Shown here: piece after piece, positions 6,453-13,459 of the stretch | Layout: each line of letters begins with the position of its first letter | Numbering within the stretch: position 1 is the first letter of the stretch | Assembly: GCA_002389055.1 (NCBI GenBank) | Contig: DGNT01000005.1 | Coordinates: forward strand, 2,285-16,036 | DNA length: 13,752 nt | Direction: 5' to 3' | From: Alcanivorax sp. UBA4485 | Lineage (GTDB): Bacteria; Pseudomonadota; Gammaproteobacteria; Pseudomonadales; Alcanivoracaceae | The notes under the pieces: generated by a model | What the model saw: only the letters and a program-made list of their open reading frames with translations | Database searches by the model: none | What the model was told of the DNA's origin: nothing | Made by a program: the position numbers and the translations under genes

Positions 6453-7070
6453 ATGTCCAAGCACGCTCCCATTCTCAATCTGCCCAACATTCTCACGCTG
6501 ATCCGGGTAGCCACCATCCCGGTGCTGGTGGCGGTGTTCTACCTGCCTTTCGGGTGGAGCGACCTGCTTGCCGCGGCACTGTTCCTGGCCGCCGGCCTGA
6601 CCGACTGGCTGGACGGCTACCTGGCCCGGCGTCTCGGGCAGACCAGTCCGTTCGGCGCCTTCCTGGACCCGGTGGCGGACAAGCTGATCGTCGCGGTGGC
6701 CCTGGTGATGCTGGTGCAGACCCACGCCAGCGTCTGGTTCGCGGTGCCGGCGATGGTGATCGTGTCCCGGGAGATCACCGTGTCGGCGCTGCGCGAATGG
6801 ATGGCGGAACTGGGCGAGCGAGCCAAGGTGGCGGTCAGTTCGATCGGTAAAATCAAAACGGTCACGCAGATGGTGGCGATCACCTTGCTACTGGCGCTCA
6901 AGCCGGAGCACAGCGCGGACAACCTCACCATTGTCATGACGCCGGGGCTGTGGCTGGCTTACGGCTGTTTGTACCTGGCCACCGCGCTGACGCTGTGGTC
7001 CATGTTCTCCTATCTGCGCGCGGCGATACCGCAATTCACCAACCCGGGCGGCGGTCGCAAAAACCGCTGA
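6453..7070 (+). CDS. pgsA: CDP-diacylglycerol-glycerol-3-phosphate 3-phosphatidyltransferase
   Basis: PgsA joins CDP-diacylglycerol and glycerol-3-phosphate to make phosphatidylglycerol phosphate, the committed step to phosphatidylglycerol and cardiolipin, in the inner membrane. The protein has 205 residues and several hydrophobic helices. It contains the complete CDP-alcohol phosphatidyltransferase motif D-G-x2-A-R-x8-G-x3-D-x3-D, seen as DGYLARRLGQTSPFGAFLDP followed by VADK. The N-terminus NLPNILTLIRVATIPVLV is typical of PgsA. An in-frame TTG two codons upstream (6447) is possible, but ATG at 6453 has AGAAG (6442-6446) at six bases. The length is slightly above the E. coli enzyme (182) because of a longer, basic C-terminus. 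It follows uvrC as in pseudomonads. Confidence 0.94.
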   Translation: MSKHAPILNLPNILTLIRVATIPVLVAVFYLPFGWSDLLAAALFLAAGLTDWLDGYLARRLGQTSPFGAFLDPVADKLIVAVALVMLVQTHASVWFAVPAMVIVSREITVSALREWMAELGERAKVAVSSIGKIKTVTQMVAITLLLALKPEHSADNLTIVMTPGLWLAYGCLYLATALTLWSMFSYLRAAIPQFTNPGGGRKNR

Positions 7071-7143
7071 ACCGGGCGGCCCGAGGTCCCGGCGCGACTG
7101 CGCAAAGTTTGTCCAAGATATTGAATCGGCAGCAAAAACAGTC

Positions 7144-7171
7144 TTGACAGAGACCGGTGCTCGGGTAGAAT
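7144..7171 (+). promoter_or_regulatory. Strong sigma-70 promoter of the tRNA cluster
   Basis: A perfect -35, TTGACA (7144-7149), and a near-consensus -10, TAGAAT (7166-7171), are 16 bases apart. The sequence right after the -10 is GC-rich (GCGGC), as in stable-RNA promoters under stringent control. Transcription would begin near 7178, about 32 bases before tRNA-Gly. Confidence 0.85.
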
Positions 7172-7209
7172 GCGGCTTCGCGTTCGGGGCAACCCGGCGC
7201 CGGAAAAAA

Positions 7210-7285
7210 GCGGGAATAGCTCAGCTGGTAGAGCACAACCTTGCCAAGGTTGGGGTCGCGAGTTCGAATCTCGTTTCCCGCTCCA
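7210..7285 (+). tRNA. tRNA-Gly (anticodon GCC)
   Basis: A full cloverleaf of 76 bases with encoded CCA. Acceptor GCGGGAA (7210-7216) pairs with TTCCCGC (7275-7281), discriminator is T, and CCA is at 7283-7285. The anticodon stem CAACC/GGTTG encloses loop TTGCCAA with GCC at 7243-7245. The T-arm is GCGAG, TTCGAAT, CTCGT. It is the first gene after the promoter, and its 3' half is repeated just downstream. Confidence 0.97.
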
Positions 7286-7312
7286 AGTTTCAATGTGAAT
7301 CTCGACGTTGGG

Positions 7313-7381
7313 GGTTGGGGTCGCGAGCTGGAACGCCAGCCCACTGGGGTGCCAGCCAGACGAATCTCGTTTCCCGCTCCA
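7313..7381 (+). repeat. Second, altered copy of the tRNA-Gly 3' half
   Basis: Two blocks of the tRNA-Gly gene recur exactly: 15 bases (GGTTGGGGTCGCGAG, 7248-7262 copied at 7313-7327) and the final 21 bases including CCA (7265-7285 copied at 7361-7381). In the gene they are separated by two T-loop bases (TT). In the copy, a 33-base segment (7328-7360) takes their place; it holds two small hairpins, CTGG-AACG-CCAG and CTGG-GGTG-CCAG. The 5' half, D-arm and anticodon are absent, so this cannot be a functional tRNA. A further 8-base scrap, GAATCTCG, lies at 7297-7304. It recalls the 3'-end repeats after tyrT (rtT) in E. coli. Confidence 0.85.
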
Positions 7382-7390
7382 GATTTCCAA

Positions 7391-7414
7391 CCTCGGCCCG
7401 AGCCGGGGTTTTTT
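7391..7414 (+). terminator. Intrinsic terminator between tRNA-Gly and tRNA-Cys
   Basis: A 7-bp stem, CCTCGGC (7391-7397) with GCCGGGG (7402-7408, one G-T pair), closes a 4-base loop and is followed by six T (7409-7414). Two preceding A bases could extend the stem against the T-run. It lies 17 bases before tRNA-Cys. No promoter with correct spacing is visible between it and tRNA-Cys, so the downstream tRNAs appear to depend on readthrough. Confidence 0.75.
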
Positions 7415-7431
7415 GTTCGTACAGGTTTAAC

Positions 7432-7505
7432 GGCGCGGTGGCAGAGTGGTTATGCAGCGGACTGCAACTCCGTATACGCCGGTTCGATTCCGACCCGCGC
7501 CTCCA
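7432..7505 (+). tRNA. tRNA-Cys (anticodon GCA)
   Basis: A 74-base tRNA with encoded CCA. Acceptor GGCGCGG (7432-7438) pairs with CCGCGCC (7495-7501). The discriminator is T at 7502, an identity element for tRNA-Cys. The anticodon stem GCGGA/TCCGT encloses CTGCAAC with GCA at 7464-7466. The T-loop is TTCGATT. It lies downstream of the intrinsic terminator. Confidence 0.96.
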
Positions 7506-7546
7506 TTCCCAGGCCTGCATCAGTTGTGTAAAGTTCCGCATGACCC

Positions 7547-7633
7547 GCGGGTATGGTGAAATTGGTAGACACAAGAGACTTAAAATCTCTCGGCCTTATG
7601 GCTGTGCCGGTTCGAGTCCGGCTACCCGCACCA
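7547..7633 (+). tRNA. tRNA-Leu (anticodon TAA)
   Basis: An 87-base class II tRNA with a long variable arm and encoded CCA. Acceptor GCGGGTA (7547-7553) pairs with TACCCGC (7623-7629), with A as discriminator. The anticodon stem AGAGA/TCTCT encloses CTTAAAA with TAA at 7581-7583, reading UUA. It is the last tRNA of the cluster. No clear intrinsic terminator follows in 7634-7789. Confidence 0.96.
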
Positions 7634-7730
7634 GCTTCTCCCTGCAGTTCCTTCCTTCCGCCTTTTATTGCCGCCTTGAATCGCTTTCTGGTACTTTAAT
7701 GCTTTAGTCTTAATTCCTGCGGGAAAGTAC

Positions 7731-7774
7731 GAATACCGAGGCCATAGCATAACGCCATAACAAACCTCGGATTC
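7731..7774 (+). promoter_or_regulatory. Stem-loop in the leader of the hybrid kinase gene
   Basis: GAAT-A-CCGAGG (7731-7741) pairs with CCTCGG-ATTC (7765-7774): ten base pairs with one bulged A, around a 23-base A-rich loop with repeated CATA(A) words. The stem ends directly before the AGGGGG ribosome binding site (7775-7780). There is no T-run, so it is not a terminator. A role in translation control or as a protein-binding inverted repeat is inference. Confidence 0.45.
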
Positions 7775-7789
7775 AGGGGGAAACGGTTA

Positions 7790-10700
7790 ATGACTGGGTT
7801 TCAGCATCTGTCCGTGCGGCTGAAGATTTTGTCCGTGGCGGGTTTGGGGATCTTCCTGTTCCTCGCTTATTTTTTGTACAGCTACTACATCGCGGAAACC
7901 AATATTGATCATCTGCGCCAGGTGGAAAGCCACGACTTTCCGGTGCTGGAGCTGGTCAATGCCAACAATGTGGAATTTCTGGCGATCAGCGACGCCTACG
8001 GCGACGCCATCACCCAGGTGGACGCCGGTCTGCTCGACGAGGCCCGGGAGCGCTCCGACCGCTTCCTGGAACGTCTCGGCGATATTGAGCGCCTCGACCC
8101 CACGCTGAGCGCGCCGGTGGACGACCTGCGCTCCGCGTTCATCACCTACATCACGGTCGCCAACGACACCGCCAGCCGGCTGGTGGCGGACCCCGGCGCC
8201 CGGGTCAGCAGCTACGAAGCGCTGACCGAGATGCAGCAGCTGGAAGAGCAGTACACCGACGAACACAACGCCTTTGAACAACAGCGTTATCAGAGCTTCC
8301 GCGACAACCTCAAGGCCAGCAGCGAAGACAACAAAAGCACTCAACTGATCGGCCTGGCCCTGGGCAGTGTGGCGTTCACGCTGCTCGGCTTGATCGCCCT
8401 GCGCGTCACCCGGTCCATTACCCGCCCCCTGGAAGACGCCATGGGCGCCGCGGACAGCATCGCCAGCGGCAACTGGGACACCGAGATTCGCAGCGACAGC
8501 CGCGACGAGACCGGCCACCTGATCCGCGCCATCCGCAAGATGCGCGATACCCTCAAGGCACGCACCGACGAAGACCGCCGCCAGGAGCAGCTGAAAAACC
8601 AGCTCTCCGAGCTCAATACCCTGATGCGCGGCGACCTGAGCATCGAACAGCTGGGCAGTAATCTTCTTGCCTATGTGGTGCCCGTGCTGGACGCCCAGGT
8701 GGGCGCTTTCTATACCTTCGACACCGAAAGCGAAACGCTGCGCCTGTCCAGCGCCTACGCCATGCAACGGCGCAAGCAGCTGGCCAACGAATTCCGCCTG
8801 GGCGAATCCCTGGTCGGGCAAAGCGCGCTGGAAAAGAAAACCATTATTCTCGAGCAGGTGCCGGAAGAGTACATGCTGGTGGGCTCCGGCACCGGCAATG
8901 CCGCGCCGCGTAACGTCATGGTGCTGCCGATCGTCCATGACGACGAACTCAAAGGGGTGTTGGAAGTGGGCGCCTTTCAGTCCTTTTCCGATTCCGATAC
9001 CACCTTCCTGGAGCAGGGCACGGCCCTGATCGGGGTGGCCCTGCACAGTGCCCAGAACCGGCTGCGGCTCGCCGGCATGCTGGAACAGACCCAGCAGCAG
9101 GCGCGGGCGCTGGAAGCTCAGAAAGAGGAAATGGCCCAGGTCAATCAGGACCTGGAAGAACAGGCCATGGAACTGTCCGCTTCGGAGTCGCGCCTTCAGC
9201 AGCAACAGGAAGAGCTGAAAGCGATCAACGAAGAGCTCGAGTCGCAGACCCAGGCCCTGCGCGCCTCGGAAGAGTCCCTGCAGGCGCAGCAGGAAGAGCT
9301 GCGCGTCACCAACGAGGAACTGGAAGCCCAGGCCAAGGTGCTCGGCGAGCAGAAATCGGAGATGGGGCAGAAGAACAAGGAACTGGAGTTACTGCACCAG
9401 GAGCTGGAGGACAAGATCAAGGAGCTGGAGCTGTCTTCGAAGTACAAGTCCGAGTTCCTGTCCACCATGTCCCACGAGCTGCGCACGCCACTGAATTCGA
9501 TCCTGATTCTGTCCAATGCCCTGGGGCAGAACAAGAAAGGCAACCTGGACGACAAGCAGGTGGAACATGCCCAGGTGATCCACTCCGCCGGCGCCGACCT
9601 GCTCTCGCTGATCAACGATATTCTCGACATTTCCAAGATCGAGGAAGGCAAGATGGACGTGATGGTGGACGCCATCGCGCCCTCGGAGTTGTGCGATCAC
9701 TTCCAGCGCCACTTCAGCCATATCGCCGAGAACCGCAACGTGGCCTTCCAGGTGGCCCGGGGCGAGGGGCTGCCCGGCAGTTTCTATACCGACCGTCAGC
9801 GGCTCGAACAGATTCTGAAAAACCTGCTTTCCAACGCCCTCAAGTTCACCGACGACGGCTCCGTGACCTTGAGCATCGAACGCCCTGGCGAGGACGAGCG
9901 TATTCCCGGCCGTCTGGACCGTGCCAGCACGATTAAATTCGCGGTCACCGACACCGGCGTGGGCATTCCCGAGGACAAGCAGAAACTGATCTTCGAGGCC
10001 TTCCAGCAGGCCGATGGCACCACCAGCCGTAAATACGGCGGTACCGGCCTGGGGCTCACCATCTCAAGGGAGCTGGCGCGCCTGCTGGGTGGCGAAATCA
10101 GCCTGTACAGCGACGGCCCCGGCACCGGCGCCACCTTCATGCTCTATCTGCCCGAAGGTCATGCCGGGCAGGGCGAGCAGGCGGAGGACGGGGCGCAGCC
10201 GGCGTCGGCGGAACCGGTGGATATCGGCGCCAACGCCGAAGCGCACACCGCCGCCAATCTGCCGCTGGAAGAGCAGGGCGATGACGGCTATGTGGTCCGC
10301 GAAAAGACCGTGCTGGTGGTGGAGGACGACGGCGAGTTCGCCAACGTGCTGGTGGACCTGGCCGCGGATTACGGCCTGGAAAGCCACATCTGCCATGACG
10401 GCGAGAGCGGCCTGGAGTACGCGCGCCGCCACCGCCCCAGCGCTATTATTCTCGACATCGGGCTGCCCGGCATCGACGGCTGGGAGGTCATGGAGAAACT
10501 CAAGGCCGACGCCCGCACCCAGGATATCCCGGTGCATTTTCTGTCCGGCAAGGATGAGCGCAAGAAAGCGCTCGACCTGGGCGCCATCGATTTTCTCGCC
10601 AAGCCGGTCAGCCAGGAACAGATGCTCAGCGCCTTCGCCAAGATCGAAACCGCCATCGAAACCAATGTGCGGCGCCTGCTGGTGGTGGAGGACAGCGCCA

Positions 10701-11473
10701 TCCAGCACGAAAGCATCCGTGAGCTGTTCGATCAGAAGGGCGTCCAGATCACCGCCGTGACCAGCGGCGAGGCCGCTTTGAAAGCGCTCGGCGACACTGT
10801 CTACGACTGCATGATCCTGGATCTGACGCTGCCGGATATGAGCGGCTTCGAGCTGCTGGAGCGCCTGCACGGCAATGACGACTACAAGGCGGTGCCGGTG
10901 GTGATCTACACCGGCAAGGATCTCACCCGCGATGAGGAAGCGCGGCTGCGCAAGTACGCCGACCGCATCATTCTCAAGACCGAACGCTCCCATGAGCGGC
11001 TGCTCAATGAGGCGTCCCTGTTCCTGCATTGGTTGGAATCCACCTTGCCCGCCCACCGGCGCGGCAACCCCGAACTGATCGAGCACCGCGACGATATCTT
11101 CGAGGGCAAGAAGCTGCTGCTGGTGGACGACGACATGCGCAACATCTATGCGTTGTCCGCTCAGCTGGAAGAGCTGGGTTTCGACATCCACCTCGCCAAC
11201 AATGGCCGCGAAGCTCTGGAGGCGCTGGACGAAAGCCCGGACTTCGATATCGTCCTGATGGACATCATGATGCCGGAGATGGACGGTTACGAGGCGATGA
11301 CCCACATTCGCGGCCAGCCCCGTTTCGCCACGCTGCCGGTGCTGGCACTCACCGCCAAGGCGATGAAGGACGACCGCGCCAAGTGCCTGGACGCCGGCGC
11401 CAACGATTACTGCTCCAAACCCATCGACATGAGCAAGCTGACCTCGCTGATGCGGGTCTGGCTGCATAAATAG
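7790..11473 (+). CDS. Membrane hybrid histidine kinase: sensor-HAMP-GAF-coiled coil-HK-REC-REC-REC
   Basis: A 1227-residue inner-membrane sensor kinase. A short N-terminal tail leads to TM1 (about 13-33), a mostly helical periplasmic region of about 150 residues without a family I can name, and TM2 (about 185-206). In the cytosol come HAMP (206-259), GAF (about 275-422), a long coiled coil (425-550), HisKA with phospho-acceptor H562 (SHELRTPLN), and a HATPase with N-box (LKNLLSNALKF, 676-686), DTGVGIP (721-727) and GGTGLGL (750-756). Three receivers follow, with D889/K938, D1011 and D1158/K1210; the second has ILKTER where a K-P pair is usual. No HPt domain is seen. The ATG has AGGGGG nine bases upstream. 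It is the first gene of an operon with CheR, a receiver, CheB and another receiver protein, which suggests methylation-based tuning. The signal it senses is unknown. Confidence 0.93.
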   Translation: MTGFQHLSVRLKILSVAGLGIFLFLAYFLYSYYIAETNIDHLRQVESHDFPVLELVNANNVEFLAISDAYGDAITQVDAGLLDEARERSDRFLERLGDIERLDPTLSAPVDDLRSAFITYITVANDTASRLVADPGARVSSYEALTEMQQLEEQYTDEHNAFEQQRYQSFRDNLKASSEDNKSTQLIGLALGSVAFTLLGLIALRVTRSITRPLEDAMGAADSIASGNWDTEIRSDSRDETGHLIRAIRKMRDTLKARTDEDRRQEQLKNQLSELNTLMRGDLSIEQLGSNLLAYVVPVLDAQVGAFYTFDTESETLRLSSAYAMQRRKQLANEFRLGESLVGQSALEKKTIILEQVPEEYMLVGSGTGNAAPRNVMVLPIVHDDELKGVLEVGAFQSFSDSDTTFLEQGTALIGVALHSAQNRLRLAGMLEQTQQQARALEAQKEEMAQVNQDLEEQAMELSASESRLQQQQEELKAINEELESQTQALRASEESLQAQQEELRVTNEELEAQAKVLGEQKSEMGQKNKELELLHQELEDKIKELELSSKYKSEFLSTMSHELRTPLNSILILSNALGQNKKGNLDDKQVEHAQVIHSAGADLLSLINDILDISKIEEGKMDVMVDAIAPSELCDHFQRHFSHIAENRNVAFQVARGEGLPGSFYTDRQRLEQILKNLLSNALKFTDDGSVTLSIERPGEDERIPGRLDRASTIKFAVTDTGVGIPEDKQKLIFEAFQQADGTTSRKYGGTGLGLTISRELARLLGGEISLYSDGPGTGATFMLYLPEGHAGQGEQAEDGAQPASAEPVDIGANAEAHTAANLPLEEQGDDGYVVREKTVLVVEDDGEFANVLVDLAADYGLESHICHDGESGLEYARRHRPSAIILDIGLPGIDGWEVMEKLKADARTQDIPVHFLSGKDERKKALDLGAIDFLAKPVSQEQMLSAFAKIETAIETNVRRLLVVEDSAIQHESIRELFDQKGVQITAVTSGEAALKALGDTVYDCMILDLTLPDMSGFELLERLHGNDDYKAVPVVIYTGKDLTRDEEARLRKYADRIILKTERSHERLLNEASLFLHWLESTLPAHRRGNPELIEHRDDIFEGKKLLLVDDDMRNIYALSAQLEELGFDIHLANNGREALEALDESPDFDIVLMDIMMPEMDGYEAMTHIRGQPRFATLPVLALTAKAMKDDRAKCLDAGANDYCSKPIDMSKLTSLMRVWLHK
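9119..9415 (+). repeat. Four 28-residue coiled-coil repeats in the hybrid kinase
   Basis: Residues 444-458, 472-486, 500-514 and 528-542 of the kinase align at an exact 28-residue period (84 bases, four heptads). Copies two and three read QQEELKAINEELESQ and QQEELRVTNEELEAQ, 11 of 15 identical; copy one is QKEEMAQVNQDLEEQ and copy four, more diverged, KNKELELLHQELEDK. The connecting stretches also align (a Leu at 462, 490 and 518). The segment links the GAF domain to HisKA and is rich in adjacent Glu/Gln pairs. Confidence 0.8.
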
Positions 11474-11484
11474 GAGTGCCCGCA

Positions 11485-12348
11485 GTGGAACCGCAGCCGG
11501 CGATCAGCGATGAACAGGTGCAAGTAGAGGATATTGAAATCCGTCTGCTGCTGGAGGCGATTTACCAGCTCTACGGCTACGACTTCCGCTCCTACAGCCC
11601 GGCGTCCATGCGCCGGCGCATCATGCACCGGCTCACCATGTCCGGCTTTTCCACGGTTCTGGAAATGACCGACCGGGTGCTGCGCGACCGCCAGTTCTTC
11701 GTCGTCTTGCTTAACGACCTCACCGTCAACGTCACCGAGATGTTCCGTGACCCGGAATTCTACAAGGCGTTTCGCGAGGAAGTGGTGCCGGTGCTGAAGA
11801 CCTTCCCGTTCATCAAGATCTGGCACGCGGGCTGTTCCACCGGCGAAGAAATTTACTCCATGGCCATTCTTCTCGAGGAAGAGGGTCTCTATGAACGCGC
11901 CATGCTGTACGCCACGGACATCGACAAGAACGTCCTGGCGGCGGCCAAGAAAGGCATCTATCCAATCCATGCGTTCAAGCAGTACACGGACAATTACCGG
12001 CGTGCCGGCGGCCGTCAGTCACTCAGTGACTACGCCACCGCCCGCTACGACAGTGTGATCATGGAGCAGCGCCTGAAACGCAATATCGTATTCGCCGATC
12101 ACGACCTGGCCACCGACCAGGTGTTCGGCGAAATGCATGTGATACTCTGCCGCAACGTTCTGATCTACTTTGACCGGCCCCTGCAGCAGCGGGTGTTCAA
12201 GCTGTTCGGTGAAAGCCTGGATATGGGCGGCTTTCTGTGCCTGGGCACCAAGGAAAGTCTGCGTTTCAGCGGCAATGAAGAGTCGTTCGACGTGGTCAAT
12301 CGACCGCTGCGGATTTTCCGGAAAAGACAAATGCGTCCCAACGCATAA
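11485..12348 (+). CDS. cheR: CheR-type protein-glutamate methyltransferase
   Basis: CheR uses S-adenosylmethionine to methylate glutamates, normally on the cytoplasmic helices of chemoreceptors. The protein has 287 residues, the usual CheR length. It shows the N-terminal helical domain (SPASMRRRIMHRLT), the LTVNVTEMFRDPEFY segment, SAM motif I (WHAGCSTGEEIYSMAI), the acidic ATDID, and the CRNVLIYFD motif. No other domain is fused. The start is GTG at 11485, eight bases after AGGAG (11472-11476), a site that overlaps the kinase stop codon; a GTG at 11476 is in frame but sits inside that site. No chemoreceptor, CheA or CheW gene is in the window, so its substrate is more likely the adjacent kinase or a receptor encoded elsewhere. 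Confidence 0.93.
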   Translation: MEPQPAISDEQVQVEDIEIRLLLEAIYQLYGYDFRSYSPASMRRRIMHRLTMSGFSTVLEMTDRVLRDRQFFVVLLNDLTVNVTEMFRDPEFYKAFREEVVPVLKTFPFIKIWHAGCSTGEEIYSMAILLEEEGLYERAMLYATDIDKNVLAAAKKGIYPIHAFKQYTDNYRRAGGRQSLSDYATARYDSVIMEQRLKRNIVFADHDLATDQVFGEMHVILCRNVLIYFDRPLQQRVFKLFGESLDMGGFLCLGTKESLRFSGNEESFDVVNRPLRIFRKRQMRPNA

Positions 12349-12370
12349 CAGACACGCTTAATCGAGAATA

Positions 12371-12844
12371 ATGATGATCGAGCAGAAACTGCTGTTGGTT
12401 GATGATCAACCCGCCAACCTGGTCTCCCTGGAAGCCATTCTGGAGGATGAGGGGCGCACGCTGTTGAAGGCCGAATCCGGCCAGGAGGCGCTCAAAATTC
12501 TGCTCAAGGAAGACGTCTCCCTGGTGCTTCTGGATGTGCAGATGCCCGGTATGGACGGCTTTGAAGTGGCGGAATTGATGCGTCAGCGCAAGGATACCCA
12601 GACCATCCCTATTATCTTCGTCACCGCGATCAGCAAAGAGAAGAAATACGTGTTCAAGGGCTATCAGGCGGGCGCGGTGGACTATCTGTTCAAACCCCTG
12701 GACCCGCTGATTCTCAAGAGCAAGGTGAATTTTTTCCTGGAACTGGACCGGCAGCGCCGCGAGCTGCAGGTGAAGCTCAAGGAGGCCCAGGCGCACCGCG
12801 CCGCCTACGAGGCGGAGAAGCGCAATCGCGGCCAGGGGGAGTAA
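12371..12844 (+). CDS. Single-domain response regulator with charged helical tail
   Basis: A 157-residue protein made of one receiver plus a C-terminal helix with no DNA-binding or enzyme domain. The receiver has D11-D12, phospho-acceptor D55 (LVLLDVQMPGMDGFE), T85 and K108 (DYLFKP). Residues from about 122 on are a charged, probably coiled-coil helix. It starts 22 bases after cheR; the ATG at 12371 is followed at once by another (12374). Its stop codon is immediately followed, in the same frame, by the GTG of the receiver-less CheB. It probably acts as CheB's detached regulatory domain or as a phosphate relay from the kinase. About 70 of 103 receiver residues match the second receiver gene at 13428. 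Confidence 0.9.
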   Translation: MMIEQKLLLVDDQPANLVSLEAILEDEGRTLLKAESGQEALKILLKEDVSLVLLDVQMPGMDGFEVAELMRQRKDTQTIPIIFVTAISKEKKYVFKGYQAGAVDYLFKPLDPLILKSKVNFFLELDRQRRELQVKLKEAQAHRAAYEAEKRNRGQGE

Positions 12845-13459
12845 GTGCCCGGCGCGGCGCCGGTTAAAGCGGTCGTTATGGGGGCGTCCTGGGGTGGCTT
12901 GAACGCCTATTCCTCGGTGCTCGCCAGCTTGCCTGAAGGCTTCCCCGCGGCCATCATGTTGGTCCAGCACCAGAACGCCAGCACCGAGAACAGGCTGGCC
13001 TGGTTGCTGGCCCGCTACAGCCGGCTGCCGGTGGTGGCACCGGAAGACAAAGAGCGTATCCGGCCCGGGCACGTCTATGTGGCGCCACCGGGCTACCATA
13101 TGCTGGTGGACGTGGACGAAACCATTGCGCTGTCGATGTACCGGGCGGTGCATTTCTCCCGGCCGTCGATTGACGAATTGTTTTTCTCGGCGGGCCACGT
13201 GTACGGCAAAGGTGTGATCGGGGTGATCCTCACCGGCGCCAACGAAGACGGCTCCGAGGGGCTGGACTACATACGCCGCCGTGGCGGGCTGACCCTGGCT
13301 CAGTCGCCGCAGAGCAGCGAGGCGCCGGCCATGCCGGAAGCCGCAATAACAAAGGGATCGGTGCGGGAAGTACTGGATCTGGAACGCATCGGCCCGTATC
13401 TGGCGGAATTCTTGATTGGGTTGCGAGATGAAAAAACAGAACATCCTGGTCGTCGATGA
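12845..13459 (+). CDS. cheB: CheB-type protein-glutamate methylesterase without receiver domain
   Basis: CheB removes methyl groups from (and often deamidates) glutamyl residues of chemoreceptors, opposing CheR. This 204-residue protein is only the catalytic domain. The triad is visible as S15 in GASWGG, H42 in LVQHQN and D135 in LTGANEDG. The usual N-terminal receiver is missing; the preceding gene encodes one. The GTG start directly abuts the TAA of that gene, with AGGGGGAG just upstream inside it, so coupling is expected. The 3' end overlaps the next gene by 32 bases. Within the operon it completes a CheR/CheB pair beside a sensor kinase. Confidence 0.92.
   Translation: MPGAAPVKAVVMGASWGGLNAYSSVLASLPEGFPAAIMLVQHQNASTENRLAWLLARYSRLPVVAPEDKERIRPGHVYVAPPGYHMLVDVDETIALSMYRAVHFSRPSIDELFFSAGHVYGKGVIGVILTGANEDGSEGLDYIRRRGGLTLAQSPQSSEAPAMPEAAITKGSVREVLDLERIGPYLAEFLIGLRDEKTEHPGRR

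Noticed and set aside
7426..7431. TTTAAC as a -10 element for a separate tRNA-Cys promoter
   Set aside because: It touches the first base of tRNA-Cys, so transcription would start inside the tRNA.
7689..7703. A sigma-54-like promoter (TGGTAC...TGCT) before the hybrid kinase
   Set aside because: GG and GC elements are separated by nine bases instead of the required ten, and both flanks are poor matches.
7144..7707. A 187-codon plus-strand frame across the tRNA cluster
   Set aside because: It runs through three intact tRNA genes and a terminator; its apparent protein is translated tRNA sequence.
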